Both the position numbers and the translations under genes were made by a program. Under the pieces are notes generated by a model. It saw only the letters and a program-made list of their open reading frames with translations, did not search any database and was not told the origin of the DNA. DNA of 64,000 nt, taken from Solimonas sp. SE-A11. Its GTDB lineage: Bacteria > Pseudomonadota > Gammaproteobacteria > Nevskiales > Nevskiaceae. Location of the stretch: positions 1 to 64,000 of the forward strand of contig NZ_JAUASX010000024.1 of NCBI RefSeq assembly GCF_030345715.1, in the 5' to 3' direction. Of the stretch, positions 53,927 to 63,571 are shown one piece after another (the first letter of the stretch is position 1; every line of letters starts with the position of its first letter).

Positions 53927-56125
53927 TCAATATCGGTACTGAACCTGCACCCCGAAACTGCGCGGTTGGCCGTAGCGCCCGTAGATGGTCCCCAGGGTTC
54001 CTCGATTGATGGTCTCCAGATAGCGTTCGTCGAGCAAGTTGTCTGCATAGAGACCCAGGTCCAGACGCCCGCCGGCGTCCAGCAGCGCTAGTCGCGCTCC
54101 CAGCAAGCGACGGACGTCGGCCTCGAACACGGCCAGGTTGGATGGCTGGGTATAGAAGCGGCTGCGCCAGGAGTAGCTGATGGCACCGGCTGCAGCGGAG
54201 CCGCCGCGAAGATTCCAGATATATCCCAGCTCCGTGTTCACCACCCAACGCGGGGCGAACTCGGTGCGGTTTCCGGAGAAGTCCACTCCGGCACCGCCGC
54301 CGTCGCGAAAATCCACGTACTTGGACGACAACCAGGCCGTGGAATTGCGCAGCGTCAGGCCGCCCAGTGGGCGCAGCCTCCATTCCAGCTCGGGGCCGTA
54401 GCTGCGGACCTTGCCGGCGTTGCTCATCACCGGGGCGACCAGGTTGTTGCCCACGGGGCGGAACTGCGAGACCTGATAGTCCCGGTATTGCGCCAGGAAC
54501 AGCGCCAGCCCCACTTGAAGACGCTGCTCGAACCAACTGCCTTTCACACCGACTTCATAGCTGTCCGCAGTCTCCTCGGCGAAAGCCGAAGGATCGGTGC
54601 GGCCGAAACCGAGCACGTCAGCATCGAAGCCCCCGCTCTTGGAGCCCCGGGCATAGCGGGTGTAGATCATTGTCGCTGGTGTTACATCCCAGCTCAGCGA
54701 TAAATCCGGCAGCAGGGCCCGATCAGTGTCGCTGCGCCGGGCATCGTCCACCGGCAGCGCCCCGATCGACTGATAGCCCGCAGAAGACTGCTGTGTATAT
54801 CGCAGCTTCTGCCGCACGTTTAGCAGTCGCAGCCCTGCATCCGCCCTCAGACCAGGCCGCAACGCATAGCTCACGCTGCCGAAAAGAGCGTAGGAGGTGG
54901 TTTCGATGTCGGGGGCGACAATCAGGCTGTCGCCTGGATCAAGAGGCGGCACGAACATCTTGATGTCCTGGCCGGCCAGGAGCGGGCGATAAGAGTCCGC
55001 GATCTGACGGAACGCGTACAACCCGCCGAGCCAGTGCAGCGGGCCCTTGCCCTGCGGGCTGGCGAGGCGAAATTCCTGGCTGAGGCGGCGGTACTGGTCT
55101 ACGAAGTCCAGCGTGAGTCCATCTGCCGGGGAGTAATCCACGTCCACCGCCCAGCGTCGTTGTGCCGAACGCCATGCGCTGATCGAGGTCACCTCTCCCA
55201 ACGGGCTATCCCAATGCACGGTGCCGCTCAGGCCGCTGCTGCGCAGGTCGTCCCGCTGTGGCGCGTCCAGGGCTACGCTAAACGCGCCGGGATTCGCATC
55301 GGGACCGTTGCCCAGCGTGTTGCTGAGCGCTTCGCCGGTCGGGAAATCATCGCCGTGATAGGACGTGTCCGCTGCGAAGTCTGCGCGCAGGCCGGGCGCA
55401 ATGCGCCATTGCAGGCGCATGCGGCCGCCGGCCTCGCGATAAGCATCCGGGCGATCGCCTGTGAGCAGATTGGTGGTCTCGCCTCGCGCGCGAGCAAGGC
55501 TACCGCTCACACGAAACAGAAGCGTATCGTCCACAAGCGGCGCATCCATCGCCATGCTCAACCGGCGCTCACCGCTGGCATCCACCCGGGTCAAACCCTG
55601 GAGGGAGAATTCCTCGCCCGGCTCGCGGGTGACGAGGCTTACCGCGCCGGAAACGGAGTTCTGTCCGAACAGGCTACCCTGAGGCCCACGCAGCACTTCG
55701 ACGCGGTCCAGATCCAGCAATAGCGCATCCGTGAGCGGCGGCGCGTTCATGAACACGCCATCGACATAAATGCCCGTGCGCGGCTCGAAGGCAACTTGAC
55801 GCCCGCCACCACCGACCCCCCGCACGAACAAGGCGGGCGTGCCATTCAGATCACCCAGTTGCAGATTGGCGATACGGCTGTCCAGCCGCCCCAGAGTGAA
55901 GCGCCCCTCCGACGCCAAAGCATCACCCCCCACCGCAACCAGCGAAATCGGTACCTTCGCGGCAGTCTCCGGCCGCAGGCGCGCCGACACCGTAACCGGG
56001 GCCAACTGCACCACATCCGCTTCGCTTGAAGTGCCGTGGTCATCTTCAGCGAGTGCATGGCACGAAACCAGCGCCGCGGCCGTTGCTGCCGCCACCCGCC
56101 TCCAAGGCCTCACGAACCACATCAT
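53927..56125 (-). CDS. TonB-dependent receptor 1
   Basis: The protein is 732 aa from the ATG at 56125, preceded by AAGGGA. A signal peptide (AAATAAALVSCHALA) and a plug domain (PVTVSARLRPETAAKVPISL, RGVGGGGRQVAFEPRTGIYV, DRVEVLRGPQGSLFGQNSVS then GAVSLVTREP) are followed by a 22-strand barrel with the closing YGRYGQPRSFGVQVQYRY. No FecA-type N-terminal signalling extension is seen. The plug style is that of the large proteobacterial family used for complex organic substrates, so the ligand cannot be named. A second receptor lies 1.8 kb to the right beyond an IS30 scar and a GGDEF gene. Confidence 0.9.
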   Translation of the reverse strand: MMWFVRPWRRVAAATAAALVSCHALAEDDHGTSSEADVVQLAPVTVSARLRPETAAKVPISLVAVGGDALASEGRFTLGRLDSRIANLQLGDLNGTPALFVRGVGGGGRQVAFEPRTGIYVDGVFMNAPPLTDALLLDLDRVEVLRGPQGSLFGQNSVSGAVSLVTREPGEEFSLQGLTRVDASGERRLSMAMDAPLVDDTLLFRVSGSLARARGETTNLLTGDRPDAYREAGGRMRLQWRIAPGLRADFAADTSYHGDDFPTGEALSNTLGNGPDANPGAFSVALDAPQRDDLRSSGLSGTVHWDSPLGEVTSISAWRSAQRRWAVDVDYSPADGLTLDFVDQYRRLSQEFRLASPQGKGPLHWLGGLYAFRQIADSYRPLLAGQDIKMFVPPLDPGDSLIVAPDIETTSYALFGSVSYALRPGLRADAGLRLLNVRQKLRYTQQSSAGYQSIGALPVDDARRSDTDRALLPDLSLSWDVTPATMIYTRYARGSKSGGFDADVLGFGRTDPSAFAEETADSYEVGVKGSWFEQRLQVGLALFLAQYRDYQVSQFRPVGNNLVAPVMSNAGKVRSYGPELEWRLRPLGGLTLRNSTAWLSSKYVDFRDGGGAGVDFSGNRTEFAPRWVVNTELGYIWNLRGGSAAAGAISYSWRSRFYTQPSNLAVFEADVRRLLGARLALLDAGGRLDLGLYADNLLDERYLETINRGTLGTIYGRYGQPRSFGVQVQYRY

Positions 56126-56239
56126 GATTTCCCTTATTTTCCTGAACTGCCAAATCCGCCACTCGTTCCTACCCGATAGGCTTGCCCGCACGTGCCGCTC
56201 CGAGAAAACGACACGCCAAGCAAAGGACCATCACGAGAA

Positions 56240-56610
56240 TGGCCATTCATTGCGACAGAATAGTGGGAGATCCCACGCGCCTGCAAAGCAGTCTTGAATG
56301 CGGAAGATCGGACAGTTCCAGGCCACTGGGAAGGCGATCTGCCCTGCGGGAGCAGGAACAGCTTTGTAGCAATGCTGGCGGAACGATCCACCCGTTATTT
56401 GATGCTGGCGAAGCTCGGGAACAGGAACTCCGAAACCGTCATCGATGCTCCGATCAAGGTAGCCCGGAGGCTGCCCCGCGATCTGGACAAGTCCCCAACC
56501 TGGGCCCGAGGCTCCGAGATGGCCAAGCGATTTGTCTGGCGACTGACATCCGGATCTACCTCTGTGACCCACAGATTGCGTGGCAGCGCGGACCCGCGGC
56601 TACGGACAGG
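56240..56610 (+). pseudogene. IS30-family transposase remnant
   Basis: The frame from ~56294 reads NAEDRTVPGHWEGDLPCGSR then NSFVAMLAERSTRYLM, the core of IS30 transposases (ED-VPGHWEGDL, GS-NSF-A-L-ER--RY). It continues to TWARGSEMAKRF, then shifts frame to ATDIRIYLCDPQIAWQRG, where the usual text is DIDVYFCDP-SPWQRG. Both ends are missing. It lies between the first TonB receptor and the GGDEF gene; the frame runs on into that gene by chance. Confidence 0.8.
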
Positions 56611-56737
56611 CCCCGAGCCGTCGCGGCCGATGGCCCCCCCGGGAAGTCCGCAGGCTGACGTCCCACAGGGCGACGGGGTGCGGATTCATCGGGCCCGGGC
56701 TTTCCGATATCCTGCCGGATATCCTCAGGCCAACGCC

Positions 56738-57934
56738 ATGAAGCTGGATCTCATTACGCTGCTCCTGGTCGTGGTTGCTTCCTATCTCGCCTTTGGACTG
56801 CTCCAGTGGCGGGTTTGGCTGCGCCGGCCCCAGGAGTCCGCCGTCGCCTTCTGGGCGGCTTCCAACCTGGCCTGCGCGGGCGGTAGTCTGATGCTGGGCC
56901 TGCAAACCGTGCTGTTGCCGGCCTTGATGATTGGAATCGGCAATGCACTGCTGGCCATGGGCTACATCCTGATGTGGTTTGGGCTGCGCCGATTTGCCAA
57001 ACAGCGGGTCGATTGGCTCTGGCTCGCCCTACTCCCCCTGATGATGGCCCTGCTGTTCTCCGCCGTCCCATGGTTTGCCGATCATCCGGCCCACCGGGTT
57101 CAAGTGAGCTCCCTGCTAATTGCCGGATTCTCCCTGGCTTGCTTTTTCCAAGGTCGCTCAGCGCAGAGGGCCGAGCATCTGGATATGCGCCGCGTCGCGA
57201 TGGGCGCCCAGCTCGCGATGTGCGGCGCCCTGGCGCTGCGGGTCTACGGCGTCTGGCAAGGCGAACTCCAGGCCGCCAACTTCGTCGGAGGCGGCAGCAA
57301 GCTGGCGCTGGCGACCCTGCTGATGCTGATCATTGGCCTGATCTGGAACATCTCCGTACTGCTGATGGTCGGTGAGCGCCTGGCCAATCGCCTGGCCGAT
57401 GCCGCGGACTTCGATGCGCTGACCGGCGTGCTGAACCGGTCAGGCCTGCGCCACCGCGCAGACAGGTACCTGTCTGCGGCCCGCCAGGAGCACGCCAGAT
57501 GCTTTGTCATCCTCATCGACATGGACCGTTTCAAGTCCGTCAACGATACCCACGGCCACAGCACGGGCGACCGCCTGCTGCAGCGCTTTGCCGAGGCGCT
57601 CCGCTTCGCGGTGCGCCAGGGCGACCTGGTGGCGCGTCATGGCGGCGAAGAGTTCGTCTGCCTGTTCTCCTCATCGTCCCCAGCCGCAGGCCTGGAGGCC
57701 GCCGAACGGATCCGCGAGGCCTGCGCGAGCACCTTCGTCGATACAGGAGGTCAACGCATCGGCAGGACCGCCAGCATTGGGGTGTCGGATGTACAGGCTG
57801 ACGAGAAGAACATCGATGCCGCCCTCGACCGGGCCGACGAGGCCATGTATCGCGCGAAGCAGGCCGGTGGCAACCGCGTGGAAGCAGCGCTCTCGCCGGT
57901 GTCCGTGGACCTCAGAACTGCCACTGCGCCGTGA
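56738..57934 (+). CDS. Membrane diguanylate cyclase (GGDEF)
   Basis: The protein is 398 aa from the ATG at 56738 (MKLDLITLLLVVVASYLAFG); an upstream continuation of the frame is IS30 debris. Six or seven membrane helices span residues ~1-210. The GGDEF domain (~225-385) has DMDRFKSVNDTHGHSTGDRL and an intact active site GGEEF at 302-306. An inhibitory-site RxxD (R293-D296) lies exactly five residues before it, so feedback by c-di-GMP is expected. It should make c-di-GMP in response to a membrane signal. Its end overlaps the convergent TonB receptor gene by 23 bp. Confidence 0.9.
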   Translation: MKLDLITLLLVVVASYLAFGLLQWRVWLRRPQESAVAFWAASNLACAGGSLMLGLQTVLLPALMIGIGNALLAMGYILMWFGLRRFAKQRVDWLWLALLPLMMALLFSAVPWFADHPAHRVQVSSLLIAGFSLACFFQGRSAQRAEHLDMRRVAMGAQLAMCGALALRVYGVWQGELQAANFVGGGSKLALATLLMLIIGLIWNISVLLMVGERLANRLADAADFDALTGVLNRSGLRHRADRYLSAARQEHARCFVILIDMDRFKSVNDTHGHSTGDRLLQRFAEALRFAVRQGDLVARHGGEEFVCLFSSSSPAAGLEAAERIREACASTFVDTGGQRIGRTASIGVSDVQADEKNIDAALDRADEAMYRAKQAGGNRVEAALSPVSVDLRTATAP

Positions 57935-60368
57935 CCCCCCAGACACGGGGATCACCGGCGACCGCTCCGTAGTCTCCCACTCCATAGATGGGTTGCGTGG
58001 CCGTGACGTACTCCACGTCCAACAGGTTGCGGATCCATAGCGCGAATTCCCAGCCCTGCGCCGCATCGCCGATGGCGGCGCGTGCCCCCGTAATGCCGTA
58101 TCCGTCAATGTAGCTGGCACGGCCGTGCTCGACCGTCCCGAAGGTGGCGCTCCGCAGGTAGTGATCGATGCCCCCCCGGAACTCCAGCGAGCCCGACAGG
58201 GGCCGGCGGTACATCAGGTTGGCCGCCAGGGTCCAGCGCGGGGCGTTGTAGAGCTGCCGGCCGCTGAGGTCGCGCGTGTTGCTGCGCGTGTCTTCGTCAG
58301 GGGCATTGGTGAAGTCCTCGGTGATTGCGCGGTTGTAGGCCGCCGCCAGTCGCAGGAACCAGGACGCACTGAGGTCCATGCCCGCCTCCGCCTCCACGCC
58401 TTGCAGGCGAACACGGCCGATGTTGAGCAGGTTGTTCATGCGCGGATTGGGAATGAAGGTCGTGTCCTCGTCGAAGGTCAGGGCCTGGTAGTCCCTCACG
58501 CGGGTGTCATACACGGCCGCCGCCAGCGACAGCCCCCGGTGCGGAAGGCGGCCCCGGACGCCGGCTTCGAATGAGGTCGCCCGTTCGGGCCTGAAGGTCG
58601 GCTTCACCGTTTCACCGGTTACGCCCAGGTTGACGCCTCCACCCTTGACGCCCCGCTGCGCGGAGACATAGGCCATCCAGCCCTCTGCCAGCCGATAGCT
58701 CGCGCTGAGCCCGCCGGAAATATCGCCCTCTTCGTAGCGGTCGCTGCGCTGGAACTCACCACCGGCGACCTGGTCCAGCAGCCCCTGGAAGGTAAGCCCC
58801 CGGAAATCCACGCCCAGCAGCTCACCCAGCGGTGTGAGCGCGTCGAGCGCAGACAGCGGGCTGGCCTGAGGATTGCCTCCTTGCCGCGAGCGGCTGACGC
58901 TCGCCGTCTTGCGCTCGTGGGTGTAGCGCAGCCCCGCCTGGGTCTCGATCCGGTCGGTCCACTTCCAGGCGATCGATCCGTACGCCGAGGCACTGTCGGC
59001 ACGCTGGCGGTAGGGTGTACGCACGGTCATCCCCGCCAGTGTCTGCGGCGGGATCAGCGCGTCCAGCAGCAGGCCGCTGTTGCTGCGCGTGGCAAAGGGC
59101 AGCTGCTCACGCAGCAAGCCGCCGAACACCCAGGCCGCGAGATCCTCCCCCAGCAACGCGTCCTCGCGTCCGGCCAGGTGCTGGCGCAGCAGCAGCAGGC
59201 CGGCGGTGGCGCCAGACCGCACGCCGCGCCGCTGGATTCGCACCTCCTGGCTGAGCTGATCGTGCTCATTGCGCAGGCCACCCGTGACCAGGCGCAGGGA
59301 GGTCGCGTCGTCATTCATCGGCGCGAAGTGCCAGTCGCGCCAGGCCGAGATGCTGCTGATCGTCACCTCCGGCGACCAGCGGTGGTCCAGCCGGGCGGTC
59401 AACGCATTCTGGCCAAGCCGGGTATAGATGTCCGCGTCGATGTCGGCCACGTAGTCCGACGGGTTCGAGGATGCCCGCCGGTATTCCATGTACTCATCGC
59501 GGGCGGTGACCGCGGGGCGTATCGGCGCGGCGAAGGCGAAGTAGCAGCAAACCTCGTCGACCTCGGCCGTCTCGGCAATCAGGCGCCCGGACCAGTCAGG
59601 ATCGGGCGTCCAGAGCAGTTGCGCCCGCGCGCCCTGGCGGTGACGATCATTGAGCTTGCGCCCGTCGTGGAGATTATCGACCAGCCCCTCTCGCCGGCTG
59701 ACATAACCTGCAATCCGTCCCGCCAGCCGATCCTCGACCAGGGCGCCACCGGCATGGCCCCTCAGTTGGCGATCGCCGAAGCGGCCATAGGAGGCCTCGA
59801 TGCCGCCGTCGGGCGAGAAGGATGGCGCCCGGGTCAGGATGTGCACGGCGCCGGCCGTGGTGTTCTTGCCGAACACGACCCCCTGGGGACCCCGCAGCAC
59901 CTCGACGCGATCGATATCGACGAAATCGAAGATGGCGTAGCTCTGGCGGGCCACGTAGACGTCGTCGATGAAGATCCCGACGCTGCTCTCGATGCCATCG
60001 TTGAAGGCGTTGGATCCCAGCCCCCGGATCGAAACCGAGGTCAGCCGCGGATTGGCGGCCATGGCACTCATGCCCGGCGCCAGCGAGGGCAACTGCAGCA
60101 CGCTGGATACGCCGGCGTCCTCCAGCTGGCTGCCCTCGATGCTCGATATGGACGCGGCCGCCATGAAGCCATCCGGCCCGGCATCCCGAGCACGCACCTC
60201 GACGGGAGCCAACCTGACCGGATCAGCGCCATCCTGACGCCCTTGCGCCGCCGCGATCGTCATGGCCGCCTGGGCCAGGAACAAGAATCCGCACAGTTTC
60301 GCCCATGCCCCGCGGCCGAGGACAGGAGGCGAACCCCTTCGGCGCGGCCGCCCGATCAGGCCGTGCAT
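57912..60368 (-). CDS. TonB-dependent receptor 2
   Basis: The protein is 818 aa from the ATG at 60368; a much longer upstream frame has no ribosome site. A leader (LCGFLFLAQAAMTIAAAQ) is followed by the plug (PVEVRARDAGPDGFMAAASI, VSIRGLGSNAFNDGIESSVG, DRVEVLRGPQGVVFGKNTTA then GAVHILTRAP) and a barrel that ends RVWGVTAQWQF with the terminal Phe. It is of the same general class as receptor 1 but not a close copy. The ligand is unknown. It is divergent from a small gene at 60432. Confidence 0.9.
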   Translation of the reverse strand: MHGLIGRPRRRGSPPVLGRGAWAKLCGFLFLAQAAMTIAAAQGRQDGADPVRLAPVEVRARDAGPDGFMAAASISSIEGSQLEDAGVSSVLQLPSLAPGMSAMAANPRLTSVSIRGLGSNAFNDGIESSVGIFIDDVYVARQSYAIFDFVDIDRVEVLRGPQGVVFGKNTTAGAVHILTRAPSFSPDGGIEASYGRFGDRQLRGHAGGALVEDRLAGRIAGYVSRREGLVDNLHDGRKLNDRHRQGARAQLLWTPDPDWSGRLIAETAEVDEVCCYFAFAAPIRPAVTARDEYMEYRRASSNPSDYVADIDADIYTRLGQNALTARLDHRWSPEVTISSISAWRDWHFAPMNDDATSLRLVTGGLRNEHDQLSQEVRIQRRGVRSGATAGLLLLRQHLAGREDALLGEDLAAWVFGGLLREQLPFATRSNSGLLLDALIPPQTLAGMTVRTPYRQRADSASAYGSIAWKWTDRIETQAGLRYTHERKTASVSRSRQGGNPQASPLSALDALTPLGELLGVDFRGLTFQGLLDQVAGGEFQRSDRYEEGDISGGLSASYRLAEGWMAYVSAQRGVKGGGVNLGVTGETVKPTFRPERATSFEAGVRGRLPHRGLSLAAAVYDTRVRDYQALTFDEDTTFIPNPRMNNLLNIGRVRLQGVEAEAGMDLSASWFLRLAAAYNRAITEDFTNAPDEDTRSNTRDLSGRQLYNAPRWTLAANLMYRRPLSGSLEFRGGIDHYLRSATFGTVEHGRASYIDGYGITGARAAIGDAAQGWEFALWIRNLLDVEYVTATQPIYGVGDYGAVAGDPRVWGVTAQWQF

Positions 60369-60431
60369 CCGGCCCGCTTCGCCGGCCGTAACCAAGGCCA
60401 GCAACCGGATGGAAAACCGGGGGGAGTATCC

Positions 60432-60776
60432 ATGGGAGGCTTGGATGGTAATGCGGGCTTCAGTTATCGCGAGCGGCTGGAGTTCGGGCAGTCCTTTGCG
60501 CGAATCGCGGAAGGCCTGCCGTTGATGTTCAGGCCATTCTGGCACCGCTGGCAAGAAACGCCGGGCCCCCTGGCGACATTGACGGTCTTTGATTGCCACG
60601 GCAGCGTGTCCTTGCGGCTGACGCGGGTAGGCCCAGACAGAATCCGGGTGGAAGTGGCCGGCCGTGAGCGCATGATGGTTTGCGCCGAGGCGGCCCGAAG
60701 CATCGCCGAGGCCATCGACGCCAGCGGACTGGCTCCGTTCGACCGGATCCCGGCCAGGCCCCGTCTTCCCGTGTGA
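60432..60776 (+). CDS. Small hypothetical protein divergent from receptor 2
   Basis: This 114-residue protein starts at an ATG with GGGGAG five bases upstream. The sequence (YRERLEFGQSFARIAEGLPL then MFRPFWHRWQE, TLTVFDCHGSVSLRLTRVGP, RERMMVCAEAARSIAEAIDA) looks like a small alpha-beta-alpha domain without signal peptide. No family is recognised. It starts 63 bp from the receptor start, so both may share a control region. Confidence 0.55.
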   Translation: MGGLDGNAGFSYRERLEFGQSFARIAEGLPLMFRPFWHRWQETPGPLATLTVFDCHGSVSLRLTRVGPDRIRVEVAGRERMMVCAEAARSIAEAIDASGLAPFDRIPARPRLPV

Positions 60777-61291
60777 AGGTGGGCCGGCGCAAGGCCGGAC
60801 CACCGCCCACGAGCTGGCTGCTGGATCCTGATCGCAGGCGGCGCTAGGGCGACGAGCCGCGGCTGGAACCGACCAGCTTGTTGCTGGCGGTCCGCGCCAC
60901 GATCTCGCGGCGGGTTTGGCGGGTGGGCAATGCCGCAACACCCAGTCGGCGCTGGCCGAGGCGGTCAGCACGAAGGAATCGCCCGGAGTGACCCCCCGCG
61001 CTCGGATCCGTCTCCATCATTGCAGCCTGAGAATCCGGCCAAGCCGGCTTCCGGCCGGACCGTATGCCTCGATTTTCCGTACGCCTGCATCATCCGCTCG
61101 TTGATTCGCTGCCTGACGGGACTGCCCTGCCGCAGACGGAGAAGGACTTTGGGCCAGGCTTGGTACGGCCGGCCGCGCGGTACGGATGCAGCGTCGGGGT
61201 GAGGGCGCCACGGACCGACGAACGGTCCCAAGTTCTGCCCAGGCCTGCCGATGCAGGGTCGAAGGATCGGCGGGCGCTGCGGGAGAATTGA
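60777..61291. other. Intergenic stretch before the EAL gene
   Basis: Frames here are arginine/proline-rich and lack ribosome sites or motifs. I see no gene. It presumably contains the promoter of the EAL gene. Confidence 0.4.
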
Positions 61292-62857
61292 GTGGTCTAT
61301 TCGCTGTCGGAGGTGGTCAATGGCATGCGCCACGGGCAGTTGCGGCTGGCCCTGGAACCCCAGGTCCACCTGGAAACCGGGCAGATCATCGGCTTCGAGT
61401 GTCTCAGCCGCTGGGCGCACCCCCAGGATGGGCTGGTCTCGCCAGCACTCTTCCTGCCCCAGTTGGAGCGTCATGGACTGATCGGTCAATTGACACTGGT
61501 CATCATCGAACGCGCCCTGTCGATCCGCGGCCGCCTGCGCGAGCGGGGCTTGGACGTCGCGATTTCCGTGAACATCTCGTCCCAATCGCTACTCGACTGG
61601 AATTTCCCGGCCGACCTGCTGCGCCTGTCGCGCGCGGCGGGCAGTGACCTGCGGGGCCTTACGCTGGAAATCACCGAGTCGGCCGAACTGTCGGACGATT
61701 CGCTGAGCGGCGAATGCATCCGCGCCCTGAAATCGCTGGGACTGCGCTTGAGCCTGGACGATTTCTGGACCGGATACTCCTCGCTCAGCAAACCCCATCT
61801 GGACGCCTTCGACGAGGTGAAGATCGACTATCAGCTGACCCGTCATATCGAGGACGACAAGATCGCCCTCGCCGGCGTGTCGTCGATCCACACGTTCGCC
61901 CGCATGCTGGGCTGGCGCTGCGTGGTGGAGGGAATCGAGAACCTGCAATCGGTGTCGCTGCTGCGCGCCCTCGGCTGCAGCGTGGGGCAGGGATACCTGT
62001 TCGCCCATCCCATCGACGAGGACGATCTCGAAGCCTGGCTGGACGCCCGCGCACCAAGGGGATACCTGGAATTCCTGCACCAGCGGAGCGCCACCGCGGA
62101 CCACGCGCTGCCGCTGCTGGACGAGCTGCAGATCGGATCCCACTCGCGGTCTTCAGTGCCGATCTGGCTGTTCGACGTCGATCGCATGAAGATGCACTGG
62201 GCCAATCCCGCGGCCCTGCGCCTGTGGATGGCGGATGACGTGGCCGAACTCGCTGCCAGGGACTTCGCCACCGACATGAGCGATGCGGTTCACCAGCGGC
62301 TGCTGTCGCTGCGCGAGCTGCTGCGCTCGGGAAGCACGATTGCCGAGCAATGGACCATCTACCCGCAGGACACGCCCAAGCAGGTGTACTCCGTGATGAG
62401 GGCCAGCCTGTCCAAGGATGGACACTTCCTGCTCGAGGTGCGCGGCTACGAGGGGATCGGGCCCGCCGCGGCCACGCCCTCGGGGACGCCGACGGCGGAC
62501 ACGCTGCCGAACCCGTCGCTGGCCGTCCACGAGGACGGCTGCATCTATTGGAGGAACGCGGCAACCTCGCGGACCTTTGCCCTGCTCGGCGACAACCTGT
62601 TCGATGCCTGCACCTCCCCGGCGGACGCGGCCGGGTTCGTTTCCGACGTCCTCCGGCATGGCTCCGGGACGACCGACCTGCGCATGCGCAACCAGCGCTG
62701 CTCGATTCCCTGCAGGGTGGAGGGCCTGCGCGTTCGCGATCCCTCGACCGGCAGGAAAGCCGTGGTGCTGACCCTGACACAGGTCTGCGACATCTACGGC
62801 TGCTCGCACAAGACCTTCCAGACGGCGCCGGAAGTCACTTCCCTCGCAGGGCCGTGA
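61292..62857 (+). CDS. EAL-domain protein with variant ECL motif and extra C-terminal domain
   Basis: The protein is 521 aa from a GTG with GGGAG eight bases upstream. The N-terminal EAL domain (~1-255) has ECL at 36-38 in place of EAL, VNISSQ, LEITES, SLDDFWTGYSSL (DDFGTG with Gly to Trp), EVKIDY, VVEGIEN and QGYLFAHPI. Metal ligands are thus kept but two signature positions are changed; activity against c-di-GMP is uncertain. The C-terminal ~265 residues (WLFDVDRMKMHWANPAALRL, LAVHEDGCIYWRNAATS) look like one or two PAS-like sensor domains. Together with the GGDEF protein it suggests local c-di-GMP control. Confidence 0.85.
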   Translation: MVYSLSEVVNGMRHGQLRLALEPQVHLETGQIIGFECLSRWAHPQDGLVSPALFLPQLERHGLIGQLTLVIIERALSIRGRLRERGLDVAISVNISSQSLLDWNFPADLLRLSRAAGSDLRGLTLEITESAELSDDSLSGECIRALKSLGLRLSLDDFWTGYSSLSKPHLDAFDEVKIDYQLTRHIEDDKIALAGVSSIHTFARMLGWRCVVEGIENLQSVSLLRALGCSVGQGYLFAHPIDEDDLEAWLDARAPRGYLEFLHQRSATADHALPLLDELQIGSHSRSSVPIWLFDVDRMKMHWANPAALRLWMADDVAELAARDFATDMSDAVHQRLLSLRELLRSGSTIAEQWTIYPQDTPKQVYSVMRASLSKDGHFLLEVRGYEGIGPAAATPSGTPTADTLPNPSLAVHEDGCIYWRNAATSRTFALLGDNLFDACTSPADAAGFVSDVLRHGSGTTDLRMRNQRCSIPCRVEGLRVRDPSTGRKAVVLTLTQVCDIYGCSHKTFQTAPEVTSLAGP

Positions 62858-62865
62858 CCGGCGGT

Positions 62866-63561
62866 TCAGGTTTTCCCGCAGGCCAGGTTGGCCGGGATCG
62901 CAATGTCCATCATCCTCGGGTCCGGTAACCGCAGGCCCCGCATGAGGGCGATGTACTCGTCTCGGCTCCTGCCGGCGAGGCGCGGATTGAAGCGCCGCTC
63001 CTCGCCGATGGTCGAGACGGTCCAGCCGCGATAGTCATGGGCGGGATAGACCAGGGTATCGTCGTCCAGGCTCAGCAGCCTGTCGTGGATGGAGTCCCAG
63101 GAGCGGCCTGGATCACCTCCCTGGAAATCCGTGCGGCCCGTACCGCGGATCAGGAGCACGTCACCGGTGAACACGGCACCGGGGCCACCTGCCTCGATCA
63201 GGAAGCTGAAGGATTCATCCGTATGGCCGGGGGTGTACAGAGACCTCAGCTGCAGCTGCTCGATCCGGACGGTGTCACCATCACGGACCTGTTGCGAGAC
63301 GCAGGACGCCTTGCTCTGCTCCCCCATGAGCGTGACGCAGGAAGTCGCATCCCGCAGATCCCCCAGGCCGGTCACATGATCCGCATGCGTATGCGTGTCG
63401 ATCGCGCGGACGAGCCTGAGATCCAGTTGCTCGATTGCCTGGAGATACTGCGCAACATTCTCCTTCACCGGGTCGATGATGACCGCCTCGCGGCCTCGGC
63501 CGCTGGCCAGCAGGTAGGTGTAGGTGCTGGAAGCCGTATCGAAGAATTGCCGGAACAGCAT
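62866..63561 (-). CDS. ETHE1-like metallo-beta-lactamase-fold protein (persulfide dioxygenase type)
   Basis: The protein is 231 aa from the ATG at 63561 with AAGGAGG five bases upstream. It opens LFRQFFDTASSTYTYLLASG and has the metal site THTHADHVTG, then TPGHTDESFSF, GDVLLIRGTGRTDFQGGDPG and YPAHDYRGWTVSTIGEERRF NPRL, the pattern of persulfide dioxygenases (glutathione persulfide plus O2 to sulfite). It is convergent with the EAL gene (8 bp apart) and follows the TauE/SafE gene by 10 bp, so sulfite made here could be exported by that permease. Confidence 0.88.
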   Translation of the reverse strand: MLFRQFFDTASSTYTYLLASGRGREAVIIDPVKENVAQYLQAIEQLDLRLVRAIDTHTHADHVTGLGDLRDATSCVTLMGEQSKASCVSQQVRDGDTVRIEQLQLRSLYTPGHTDESFSFLIEAGGPGAVFTGDVLLIRGTGRTDFQGGDPGRSWDSIHDRLLSLDDDTLVYPAHDYRGWTVSTIGEERRFNPRLAGRSRDEYIALMRGLRLPDPRMMDIAIPANLACGKT

Positions 63562-63571
63562 GTTGCCTCCT

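Noticed and set aside
56294-56737. N-terminal extension of the GGDEF protein
   Set aside because: The open frame upstream of 56738 is an IS30 transposase remnant fused by chance; the ATG at 56738 begins a typical membrane segment.
60369-60971. 200-residue N-terminal extension of TonB receptor 2
   Set aside because: It is Arg/Pro-rich without a ribosome site and lies opposite a better-supported small plus-strand gene; the leader peptide begins after 60368.
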